A stretch of DNA of 64,000 nt from Hydractinia symbiolongicarpus (lineage: Eukaryota; Cnidaria; Hydrozoa; Anthoathecata; Hydractiniidae): assembly GCF_029227915.1 (NCBI RefSeq), contig NC_079884.1:27282001-27346000 (forward strand), written 5' to 3'. The notes under the pieces are model-generated. The model did not search any database. It was not told the origin of the DNA and saw nothing but the letters and a program-made list of their open reading frames with translations. Positions 11,500 through 19,017 of this stretch are shown piece after piece. Within the stretch, counting starts at the first letter, position 1; each line of letters opens with the position of its first letter. Both the position numbers and the translations under genes were made by a program.

Positions 11500-11717
11500 G
11501 GGTTATTCCCTAATAATCAGTGCATAGCCATGTAAAGTCCCTCAGTGACGTCATCAATGCTGCAAATGAATAATTTTCTAGCGCAATTCCCTAATAATCT
11601 ACGCGTATCAAAGTATACATAAAATGAGTATAAAGGGGAAATTCCCTACAATGCAGTGACGTCATCAACAATCAACGCATGTGCAGTAAAGAGGTGAATG
11701 AACGTCCACCCCTCAAT
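11500..11717. promoter_or_regulatory. Possible 5' region of the virus-like cassette with paired CRE-like sites
   Basis: Two perfect palindromic TGACGTCA octamers lie at 11546 and 11657, each within AGTGACGTCATCAA. They alternate with three copies of ATTCCCTA (ATTCCCTAATAATC at about 11505 and 11585, ATTCCCTACAATG at 11641). The spaced double repeat sits directly upstream of the first plus-strand gene. TGACGTCA is the classical CREB/ATF site, and its use here as a promoter is inference. Confidence 0.4.
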
Positions 11718-12075
11718 ATGAAAATATTTGAAAACACTGATAATAAGGATGAGTCAGTTGAAGACCCAGGAGATGTGCAACAAGGCCGTTGAGAACATTC
11801 CCTGGGCATCAATTCAAGACCCAAAGCATGTGCAACAAGGCTGTAGGAAAGATGCCGACATGCTGGCTTGGGTATCATACAACTTTAAGACTCAAGACAA
11901 GTGCCCCAAACCTTTTGAGGATGATTCCAACATATTCCGGTTTTTTTCGGATCAATTTAAAACACGGGACATGTGGAACGAAGCCGTTCAATATTATTCC
12001 TACTTGCTAAGGCTTGTGCCAAGCAAGTTCAAAACACAGGACATGCGCATCAACATTTGTGCAATATGTAGGTGA
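11718..12075 (+). pseudogene. FKTQ-repeat protein remnant (cnidarian virus-like element family)
   Basis: The reading frames contain QLKTQEMCNKAV, HQFKTQSMCNKAVGK, NFKTQDKCPKPFEDD, QFKTRDMWNEAV and SKFKTQDM, spaced about 23-26 residues apart. This is the FKTQEMCDKAV repeat I know from many cnidarian mobile-element proteins and some large-virus proteins; it resembles the DUF4116-type repeat. The second repeat is in a different frame from the first and third, so at least two frameshifts break the gene, and the usual C-terminal Trp-rich tail is absent. ATG 11718 and the frame beginning at 11728 are also out of register. It is first in a run of same-strand genes. Biochemical function is unknown. 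Confidence 0.7.
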
Positions 12076-12110
12076 AATCTTCGGACCTTGTTGGAATGTA
12101 TACAAAATGG

Positions 12111-12480
12111 TACTCTGTTACTGGTGCTCTGTAGAACTGTGCAATAATAACATGATAACATAGGCGTCAGGTGCCCCATGGGATACGACCCTCCACATGT
12201 GAGTACAAAACATACGACGAAATCTGGCTCTTTTCATGTTATGGAAAACATGGCTACCCATATGAGTGATGGTGGCGAGTACGTGTATGAGGGTTACTTT
12301 TGTGGAGATGCGTGCTGCTTGACTTACGTGGAAGAGTGAAAGGTGTATGATGGTGCGTACGAAATGTCGGTGTGGTTGTTTTTAGGGCGCTACAGGGAAA
12401 GGCATGCTCCAGACTGGAGATGCCTCAAAAGATTTGGAGGTGACTTGACGCAAAAGGAATTCCTGCGAGTGGGTTGAGAT
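12111..12480 (+). pseudogene. Cys-rich FCS/MYM-type zinc-finger protein remnant
   Basis: One frame gives CYWCSVELC at about 12117. After a shift, another gives RCPMGYDPP, a spacer, GYFCGDACCLTYVEE at about 12293, an in-frame stop, and then APDWRCLKRFGGDLTQKEF near 12407. A leading CxxC, a distal FCxxxC with a following LxY, and a C-terminal W..L..FGG.(L/M)T..EF motif are typical of small zinc-finger proteins in large eukaryotic DNA viruses and related elements. The poxvirus late transcription factor VLTF-2-like group is the closest idea. One frameshift and at least one stop codon break it. A role in late transcription is inference. Confidence 0.5.
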
Positions 12481-12612
12481 CAGGGTTATTTTACAACGTG
12501 GTTGTAAAATACTGCTACTAATAAATGTGCATTAACTTTCAGCAATCAAAAACTTTGGAACCGCGGCATTCATGACCTTTATGGCCGGTATTGGTATCTC
12601 CCTCTTACTTCA

Positions 12613-12798
12613 GCCTTAGCATTAGTACAGGAATCGGAGAACTGTAGGGATTGCGAAAGGGTGCTTGACGATTATGATAGATGTACCTGCGGGCGTGGGT
12701 TCGTGATAAATGGTAGAATGTTGTGCTGGTACTGCTACCATGAATATATCACATATAATGGGGGAGATTCGTATGTACAATTCGTGCAATTCTCTTAA
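12613..12798 (+). pseudogene. Small zinc-ribbon-like Cys-rich protein fragment
   Basis: An open frame encodes CRDCERVLDDYDRCTCGRGF followed by MLCWYC, giving paired CxxC-type clusters like a treble-clef or zinc-ribbon fold. It ends at TAA (12796-12798), 21 bp before the next ATG at 12820 on the same strand. Upstream, about 20 hydrophobic codons (FMTFMAGIGISLLLQP) lie in another frame, so the N-terminus may be shifted. Known function is lacking, and the tight spacing supports membership of the same gene cluster. Confidence 0.45.
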
Positions 12799-12819
12799 GT
12801 CGTTTAAACTTTCAATAAG

Positions 12820-13398
12820 ATGCTACAATTTGAGAAGGAACTTGTCAACCCTAAATTATTCTACTCATTTGCTGCTACCTTTACGGACATCATGGTTATC
12901 AACGTGGACTATCTAACGGTATTAGACCCCATTCCTGCTAACGGAGGTAAGGATAATCGGTACATAGTAGGATACCATACACGAGACCTTGTGGTAGCCC
13001 TGAGGGTAAAGACACCCAAAAATCCGGTTCCTACATGGAGTGACCCGGTACAACGCAAATACAGTCAAGTGATGAGCATTGATTTTGAAAAGTACCCTGA
13101 TTGTGTTGAGAAGTATCGCCAAATTTGGTCCAAGATTAAAAAGCCTATATCTAAGCAATTGACCACAGAGCCCGTAAAAAAGGACCGTTACGTGAACTCC
13201 AAGGTTAAATATTACAAGGACGCGATCACGACTACATTCCACGGTATGCTGGTACCCTATGATGAGCCATGCCAAGCCAGTGCCATCCTGGCTATTTCAT
13301 CGGTGTATGTGCAAGGCAAAAACTACTACCCCCAGGTTCATATTACAGAATGTAGGTATAAGGATGTTAAAAAAGAGTGGTTATTGAGTGAGGATTAA
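12820..13398 (+). CDS. Intact 192-aa protein of a virus-like cnidarian element
   Basis: This is the longest convincing ORF of the window, with an ATG start and TAA stop and no repeats. It is soluble-looking and charged, with no membrane segment. Recognisable stretches are VDYLTVLDPIPANGGKD (about residues 29-45), YIVGYHTRDLVVALRVKTP (49-67), TTFHGMLVPYDEPCQAS (about 138-154) and KNYYPQVHITECRY (about 167-180). I recall these, in this order, in uncharacterised proteins found repeatedly in coral and hydrozoan mobile elements. The beta-rich C-terminal third ends in an acidic tail (LLSED). It follows the zinc-ribbon fragment by 21 bp and converges on a minus-strand gene. Its intactness contrasts with its broken neighbours. 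An OB-fold or DNA-binding role is possible but unproven. Confidence 0.7.
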   Translation: MLQFEKELVNPKLFYSFAATFTDIMVINVDYLTVLDPIPANGGKDNRYIVGYHTRDLVVALRVKTPKNPVPTWSDPVQRKYSQVMSIDFEKYPDCVEKYRQIWSKIKKPISKQLTTEPVKKDRYVNSKVKYYKDAITTTFHGMLVPYDEPCQASAILAISSVYVQGKNYYPQVHITECRYKDVKKEWLLSED

Positions 13399-13406
13399 AG
13401 GACCCA

Positions 13407-13442
13407 TATATTTTATAGGCCATAAAAAACCTATAAAATATA
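13407..13442. terminator. Perfect 13-bp-stem hairpin between convergent genes
   Basis: TATATTTTATAGG (13407-13419) and CCTATAAAATATA (13430-13442) pair perfectly across a 10-nt loop. It lies between the stop of the 192-aa ORF (13398) and the stop region of the minus-strand gene (13474). Intergenic palindromes between convergent genes mark transcript ends in some large DNA viruses (the hairpin rule of mimiviruses). Function as a bidirectional 3'-end signal is inference. Confidence 0.6.
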
Positions 13443-13473
13443 CTAAATTAAGGCTTATACTCAGGTGGTGACT

Positions 13474-14136
13474 CTAGGTACCGGTGACATACTGCACAGG
13501 TTGAACGTTTTGTAAAATCTTATCCTGCATTTCTTTCCTACCATCCTCCCAACCTTTCGCAATTAGCTGGGCTCTCTCTTGTTCGTTGATGGCGTTCACA
13601 ATACGAATAAAACGTCGTCGCATCTGTTCCTTCAATAGCATGTACTTTACTTCTCTTGATAGATTAGGCTGTACTCGTAGTTGCTAATCACACTGTTTTC
13701 CATTGCCTTTGAGATGAGATCAACAATGGAGTTCACTTTAGATTCAGCCAATAGCCTTATACCTTCATGTTTCTTGAATTTTACGCCGAGCCTTTTCGAA
13801 GCGTTTCTAAGACCTTCTTGAACATTCCCGGCCGCAATCGTGAGCCCCCCCCCCCCCCATGGCAATGGCCAGGGGGACTCCTAGGCCGATGCTATATCTT
13901 CAATCCCATACCCGAACGTGATTACGCTCACGAAGCAGGCCGTGGTCAAAGAAGCGTACCCACGTCCAATGCATCTTAAACTTCTTCGCAAGCTTGTACC
14001 GCTCCTTTATCTCATTTTGCAGATACTTCCCAATATCATCAATTTTTTTGAGTGTGTATATTTAGCTTTCGTGGATGGTATCGTCCTCCGCCGGTGCACT
14101 CGGTAAATTTGGGTGCAGGTTGGCTATATCGCTCAT
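13474..14136 (-). pseudogene. Uncharacterised element protein remnant with a glycine-rich middle
   Basis: Starting at ATG 14136, the first frame reads MSDIANLHPNLPSAP and stops. A second frame continues with KKIDDIGKYLQNEIKERYKL and RGYASLTTACFVSVITFGYG (hydrophobic) follows in a third. Then come GGLTIAAGNVQEGLRNASKR, KHEGIRLLAESKVNSIVDL and, in another frame, a basic tail ending at 13474. The order (Pro-rich N-terminus, KKID coiled segment, hydrophobic Gly-rich middle, KHE.I..LAESK.N.I segment) is one I recall from uncharacterised cnidarian element proteins. At least four breaks are visible, one at a run of 14 C residues (13845-13858). A membrane or virion role is speculation. Confidence 0.6.
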
Positions 14137-14402
14137 TTATTTTATTAGCAAATGCATTGCGATGCCGGTGAACGAAACGTTCTTCTCATAGTTATATAAG
14201 TCGGTTAACATGAACTCTAGACGGTCCGTAGAGCCCTTCAGTGGAAGGTAAACAAGATTGTCAAAACTCCAGGTTAACATATCCCCGCAGGTGTCTAATT
14301 CTTCTTTTGGCAAGGCCAGAATTTTAGACTTTTTGCCATCAAACTCGTTTGTCCGCAGTCGCCCAACTGCTTTTCGACATCAGTAATATAGAGTTGTTTC
14401 AT
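14137..14402 (-). pseudogene. Uncharacterised element protein, one frameshift
   Basis: ATG at 14402 begins MKQLYITDVEKQLGDCGQTS; after one frame change, FDGKKSKILALPKEELDTCG and SFDNLVYLPLKGSTDRLEF continue to TAA at 14137-14139. That stop directly abuts, in frame, the ATG of the downstream gene at 14136. The fragment of about 88 residues is soluble and mixed alpha/beta. I believe relatives occur in the same cnidarian element family but cannot name a function. Upstream it is divergent from the plus-strand ORF at 14426 with only 23 bp between the two start codons. Confidence 0.5.
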
Positions 14403-14425
14403 CCCTTTCTTGTTAAAAGAAAAGG

Positions 14426-14565
14426 ATGAACATGTACTCATACAACCCCAAAGCAAAGTACAAATCCAACAGAGGGGATTTACGGAGTTTCATACCGTGC
14501 CGGTCTGGGCAATAGCGAAGCGCTTTTAGGGACAAAATCTTATATCCCTCGCAGAGCGTAAGGCA
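14426..14565 (+). pseudogene. Small basic ORF remnant
   Basis: ATG 14426 opens MNMYSYNPKAKYKSNRGD and stops after 29 codons (14513-14515). A second frame carries YRAGLGNSEALLGTKSYIP and also soon stops. Its basic N-terminus and Gly/Arg-rich follow-on suggest a small nucleic-acid-binding or virion protein, but this is inference. It diverges from the minus-strand gene at 14402. The 23-bp gap contains an inexact CTTTCTT/AAGAAAAG palindrome that may serve both directions. Confidence 0.35.
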
Positions 14566-14769
14566 TTTGCTAAGAAAAACATGCAGTACGTAGAGAATTA
14601 TTCACTTTTTCCTTTGTATTTTCACTTTTTAAACTGGTGCGATATATTGATTTTACAATTATTTAAAAGAAGGATACTCGACATAAGATTCTATATTATG
14701 AAGTTTAAGACCTAAACTTGGTTATCATTTTAATTGCTGCAAGTTGTGGGGTAAACTCATCATAAAAAG

Positions 14770-15135
14770 TTGGCAGTCAAGTTGGCAGGCAGACGGCATG
14801 CGTCAGCCGCACCCCTCAAACGTACTATCAAATCACGTATACATACTACACCCCCAAAGCATATAATCAAAATACCTAAGCATACTCCCACCCCTAAGCA
14901 TATTAACAAAATACACATACCCAAGCATGCTGCACTTATTGCACCTGCCATGCATACTCCCGATCATACTTTTCCGGCTATACCATCTATACCTCCGAAA
15001 CATGCTGTACTTTTTATACATACCCCTGATCATACCCTACAGGGGGGACAACACAAGGATACAAAGGCCACATCGATCAAGAGAGGGGTAGAGATCATCA
15101 ATGCCATCATCTGGCTTAAAAATAGCTCATATTAG
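14770..15135 (+). CDS. Basic His/Pro/Lys-rich ORF, 5' end lacking an ATG
   Basis: The frame is open for 121 codons from 14770 (TTG) to TAG at 15133-15135, with an in-frame stop upstream at 14752 and no ATG in between, so the true start is lost or reached by a frameshift. The product is strongly basic, with repeated PKH motifs (TPPKHIIKIPKHTPTPKH, HIPKHA, SIPPKHA) and two TPDHT motifs. The underlying DNA is a degenerate CCTAAGCATA-type repeat, so low complexity could explain the open frame. Its stop overlaps the stop of the convergent minus-strand gene (15132-15134), as expected of compact virus-like genomes. A packaging-type role is conceivable but unsupported. Confidence 0.45.
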   Translation: MAVKLAGRRHASAAPLKRTIKSRIHTTPPKHIIKIPKHTPTPKHINKIHIPKHAALIAPAMHTPDHTFPAIPSIPPKHAVLFIHTPDHTLQGGQHKDTKATSIKRGVEIINAIIWLKNSSY

Positions 15136-15711
15136 ACCTTTCCAACGTAGACCACAACAAACCCAACGGCAGCAGCGATTGCCATGTACAGATGCCTGGC
15201 TGCGTATTCTGCAACAGTTGCCGCTACCCTCAAAAAGAACGAGACTATGGTACCTATAATCCCAGCCAATGCAGCACCTGCTTTACCTGCCATGTATTTG
15301 TTGTACTTTCCGAGCCTTTCAAGCTGCTTCGCTTCAAAGCCCTTCCCCGCAGCACCTCCAGCGGCACCTCCGGCAGCACCTCCTCCTGTCGCTGCAAGTA
15401 CGATAGTTGAAACCAATAGGCCAATAGCAGAGACTATACTTCCTATGGTTATACTCTGCTCTTTGAAGAGTATCTTTAGCTTCTCCACCAGGGACGTGTC
15501 ATCTCCGGCAATTTTCATCAACGCTTCTTTGATGACCTTCAACTGGCTGTAAATCTGGGAGGAAGTAAGCTATGAGCATCCTGCGCAGCCTTTTTTAAAT
15601 TGTTCAATTTTTCAATTTTTTTCTCAAGCCTTGCTATTTTTCCCTCAGGAATAGCTTTTTGTACTTCGTCTCTTGATCTTCTTCCCAGCAGCTTGCAACC
15701 CACCTTTATCA
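15132..15711 (-). pseudogene. Gly/Ala-rich membrane protein, 3' part of a Helitron-split gene
   Basis: Entering from the Helitron edge at 15711, the frame reads KLLGRRSRDEVQKAIPEGK, then a Lys/Glu coiled coil and KKAAQDAHSLLPP. After a frameshift near 15550 it runs openly for 136 codons: VIKEALMKIAGDDTSLVEKL, a hydrophobic segment (about residues 31-52), a (GGAA)-type linker (53-66), a second hydrophobic segment (88-112) and a third (117-135). I recall this exact order (RDEVQK.(I/L)P.GK, AQDAHSLLP, ALMKIAGDDTSL, ITI.SI.(S/T)AIG, Gly-rich linker) in abundant uncharacterised cnidarian element proteins. The visible start of the open part is only a TTG and is not a real start. The N-terminal part is at 18662-18953. 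Confidence 0.7.
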
Positions 15712-16491
15712 TCTATATAATAATACGCCAGTTCCGTGTGTCTGTAACAGGCAAAGTTGATACGTTTATTTTTCTTTGATGTTGCCGTAAAAATATTTCT
15801 ATTTTGTTAGCGGGTTTACTTTGTTTACGTCACGTGATGAAAACGACTCAATTTGATTTGCGGAAATAAATTTAACGGCTAACTTTTCAAAAATAGTGTC
15901 CCTCGACAGCGAAAAAAACACAAAAGAAAGGCCCCTTTATCTTGAAAAATGTGCAAAAAGTGATTCAGAGAAAGAAAACTCTAAGTAAAAGAAGTAGAAG
16001 TAGAAAAATAAAGTTGAAAGCCACAAGAAGTTACTTTGGAAGTGAAGAGTGGAGCTAGGAAGTAGTAAAGTAAAGTTAGAAGTGGATTCAAGTGGATTGG
16101 AATTCAGAAAAAGTAAGAACTTTGATATATTTAGACGTTCCGTTTTTATGTCGCTGAAGCTGCGTGTTACTTTTTTTATGTAGTGCACTTAAAATTGTCA
16201 AGCAAAATCGCATTCTCTAAAAAAATCTATCAAAGCTCCAAATTCTTAAAGTTTTTACCGCGTTTTTTTAAAAATAAAAAAGCTAGCCATATTTGTTACA
16301 ATTTTTTTACATAATTAATGTCTGCCCTGGCGCGTAACTAATGTATTTGAAATAAAATTCAAAATGCTAGATAAAGCTGTTAGCTGGCTAACAAACTAAT
16401 TTGCTGGACAAACAGAAAACGTTGGTTTGTGTTACATTACTATTGTTTCTTTTTATAATGTCTTTTACTAAGCATGAATAGCTAGCTATAG

Positions 16492-16526
16492 ACCCAGTTA
16501 AGTCTCCCCAGTATATTTAACTGGGT
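16492..16526. other. 10-bp-stem hairpin inside Helitron H2
   Basis: ACCCAGTTAA (16492-16501) pairs perfectly with TTAACTGGGT (16517-16526) across a 15-nt loop. It may be a relic of a captured sequence or of a small inverted-repeat element; no function is claimed. Confidence 0.6.
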
Positions 16527-16953
16527 GTCTTAGCTACTGTTATCTGATAGCTAATGTTAGGTTTAAGGCTCCCATCCCAAGCTTAGCTAGCTCTAACCCA
16601 TCTCTTCTTTTTTGAACACGAATTATAATGAAACAAGCTAGCTACAAAATCTTTCTTGAACTTTTAGGATGGTGTGACTCATTGCTATGCCCATAGAGTA
16701 TAATTTTTTCACATTACCTATGAACTTTACAAAGGGGACCACAATATGACAAGTGGAACGAATTTTATAGAATTTAAATTGTGTGTGTTAAGTTATTTTT
16801 ATTGTTTTGTTTTTGACATCCCGTTAAACGTTTGTCAACCTACATGTAATATGCCAGATTTTTTTACAGGGTTTTTCTACATTTGATTGGAAATTTACGT
16901 GTGTTTATGATGACTTTGGGTTAAAAAAAGTTATGAGAGGATGGTATGTTTAA

Positions 16954-17287
16954 GGGGCCTTCGAAAAAAATTTTCGGGCCCCGTTAGCGGGATATCGCCG
17001 CTAAGATTCAGACCCCCTCCCCCTCTTTTAGCGGATTTCCGTCCGTGAAATACACACATTTGGATAAATCTTGGAAGGCTCAGGGGGGCGTGTTTTGTAG
17101 ATAAAAGGTATCGGAATTGATGACAAGAGGAATTATGCTCACAAACGACGAAGAATTTTCAGGCCACAAACAAATTTTTAAAATTTCTCAATCGTTAGCG
17201 GATTTTTTTTTTCAATTTTCAGACCCCCTCCCTTCCTTAGCGGCGATATCCCGCTAACGGAGCCCGAAAAAAATTTTCAAAGACCCC
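16954..17287. mobile_element. 334-bp MITE, PIF/Harbinger type, TAA target duplication
   Basis: The ends form an inverted repeat of about 51 bp starting GGGGCCTTCGAAAA on the left and GGGGTCTTTGAAAA on the complementary right, with six mismatches. The inner 24 bp include the perfect GTTAGCGGGATATCGCCGC. A 3-bp direct repeat TAA flanks both sides (16951-16953 and 17288-17290), as PIF/Harbinger transposition produces. Inside are two TCAGACCCCCTCCC boxes and repeated TTAGCGGATTT words. No transposase is encoded. It is nested in Helitron H2. Confidence 0.85.
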
Positions 17288-18229
17288 TAAGTCAGTTTAT
17301 AATTTTTTGTGTTGCAAAATGCTGTTTTTTAAAATTTTGTGTAAATTTTTTGTGGTAATAAAGCACATGCAATATATACTGAAAGAACAAATTTTTGTAG
17401 AATCGGACTTCACCCTAAGCTGTTGTATAAGCGGATGTCTTTATATTTCGTATTATAAACTATTGTTGGGAGAACTAACTGTATGTGATGTCATTTTTGG
17501 TGGAAGAAAATTCCATGGTTTTGTTTTTCTTGAGAATTTTGCAAAATTTTGTAGGGATAATGTTTGCTGATGATAAAAAAAGACTTAATGTTCTGACTGA
17601 AACTGTTTTTGTTTTTTATACTTTTTAATCTAACGGGCGAGGACTGTATACACTGAAATCACTGATTTTTCTAAATTTTGATGTGTTTTATAACCTTTTT
17701 GTGGTAGATTAATGGGTATTGGCAATATACAATACGCCGAATGAAATTATTTTTGTTGATTTAGATGTGTTTCTCAAAAAACAATCTGTTTTACATTTTG
17801 TGTAAACTTTTGTTTACGAACCGTATACAATGTTTCCAAAATAATGAGTTTTTTTATTCAAGTTTATTCTTTGCTTATTGATTTTTTGACATTTAAGTTC
17901 AAAATTGATGGCAAAGGGCAGTACGGATCATCATACTAAAAAAGAAATTTTTTTGTCTTCTTAACTGGTTGATTTTTACATTTTGTGTAAATGTTTTGTG
18001 GGAAAGGATGGTATGCAACTGAAAGTACTGATTTTTGTAGATTTAAATTTAATGTTTTCCAAACTATGGCTTTTTCATATTTTTGTATAAGCTTTTAAGG
18101 GAAAGACAATATTTAAAATTTGCAGGCCAACTTTTTGACATTTCAGAATAAAATACTGAGGGTTTTCAACATAATCACTTATAAGATGTACATATTTGAA
18201 TTGCGTTATTTTTGACATTGTTATTATCC

Positions 18230-18304
18230 GTGTTGTGACTGTCAGTGTTCTTACTGTCGGTTTTGTGAGTATTGGTGCTGTGAATGTCGATGTTGTGAGT
18301 GTCG
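18230..18304. repeat. 15-bp degenerate tandem repeat, five units
   Basis: Five adjacent units resembling GTGTTGTGAGTGTCG with two to five changes each, followed by a partial unit to about 18314. Internal short repeats are common in non-autonomous Helitrons. Confidence 0.75.
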
Positions 18305-18536
18305 TTGTTGTAACTTTTTGTCAACTAGATTTTGCACCTTGCATGCTGTTCTTTTTTTGTGTGTAAGATTTGTGTGGAGGATTTAATGCGATTTGACATT
18401 TGATATTTGGTGTAAAATTTTCAGAACATTTTTTTTGTATATGCACTGCTGGCGTCAGCAAAACTTCTAAAGCAACCTATTTTTTCATTGGCCTTTTGCC
18501 TAAGTGGATTTTTTCCACGGGCCTTATCGACTAGTA

Positions 18537-18661
18537 TCTTATATAATAATACGCCAGTTCTGTGTCTCTGTGACAGGCAAAGTGGAAGTGCTCATTTTCC
18601 TTTGATGTTGCCGAAAAATGCATGTCTAGTATGTTATTTTTTCACGGGCCTTATCGACTAA
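18537..18661 (+). mobile_element. Helitron H3, 125-bp terminal relic, in tandem with H2
   Basis: It begins TCTTATATAATAATACGCC, two bases (TA) after the CTAG end of H2, and keeps about 100 bp of the family's 5' end (CAGGCAAAGTGG, TTTCCTTTGATGTTGCCG). It then jumps directly to the 3' terminus, TTTTTTCACGGGCC and CGACTAA. The left arm of the 3' hairpin is missing. It is therefore an internally deleted copy with both ends, lying head-to-tail with H2 in the same target. Confidence 0.8.
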
Positions 18662-18953
18662 ATTGTAATTAATGCCGTAAGGTCTATATCGTTGAAGAAA
18701 AGACATTTCCCTTCCACCCTAAACTTGTCGTAAGGTATAGCAATAGGCTTCCCCAGCGTCGGATCCCGACTAAGATATTTGTAAAGGTCGTCAACCTTTG
18801 ATTTTAGTAGTTTTTGCCTCTGCTCTGAAAGACCACCCCCGGAACACCCTGTTGTTCTCCCGACGTTGAAGGCCCTGGCGTTGCCGGAGATTTTGGCGTT
18901 GATGGAAGTTTCTTTGTATCATCGGGTTTATCATCCGGACGGCCCTGATCCAT
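18662..18953 (-). pseudogene. 5' part of the Helitron-split Gly/Ala-rich protein gene
   Basis: ATG at 18953 opens an acidic, Pro/Ser/Thr-rich N-terminus (MDQGRPDDKPDDTKKLPSTP, then PATPGPSTSGEQQG). A single-base shift at a CCCCC run near 18836 moves the frame to LSEQRQKLLKSKVDDLYKYL and PYDKFRVEGKCLFFNDIDL, which reaches the Helitron edge. The same strand resumes at 15711 beyond both Helitrons with RDEVQK..., so these are probably two halves of one gene now about 2.95 kb apart. The reverse-oriented start lies 64 bp from the divergent ATG at 19018. Confidence 0.6.
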
Positions 18954-19017
18954 AAGATCGTGATCAAATACTGGGTTATTTGGTATTTATTTAAAGTTTC
19001 CCCCCTTATATAATAAA

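Larger units (their letters stand above)
15712..18534 (+). mobile_element. Helitron H2, 2.8 kb, apparently non-autonomous
   Basis: The 5' end is TCTATATAATAATACGCCAG after a flanking A. The 3' end has the hairpin GTGGATTTTTTCCAC followed by GGGCCTTATCGACTAG and a flanking T. TC at the start, a hairpin about 16 bp before CTAG, and insertion between A and T without target duplication define Helitrons. Its terminal 100 bp at each side match H1. No Rep or helicase motifs are seen in 2823 bp. It contains a MITE (16954-17287), a 15-bp repeat (18230-18304), a hairpin (16492-16526) and diverged internal repeats around TTTTGTGTAAA...TTTGTGG...CTGATTTTTGTAGA (about 17328, 17605 and 17976). It interrupts the gene whose parts are at 15132-15711 and 18662-18953. 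Confidence 0.88.

Noticed and set aside
12710-12916. 68-codon frame overlapping the zinc-ribbon fragment and the 192-aa ORF
   Set aside because: It is an out-of-frame shadow; the Cys-rich frame and the 192-aa frame carry the recognisable signal.
12922-13275. 117-codon minus-strand frame
   Set aside because: It is antisense to the 192-aa ORF, which has the recognised motifs.
15184-15552. 122-codon plus-strand Pro/Ala-rich frame
   Set aside because: It is antisense to the Gly/Ala-rich membrane protein, whose motifs continue upstream on the minus strand.
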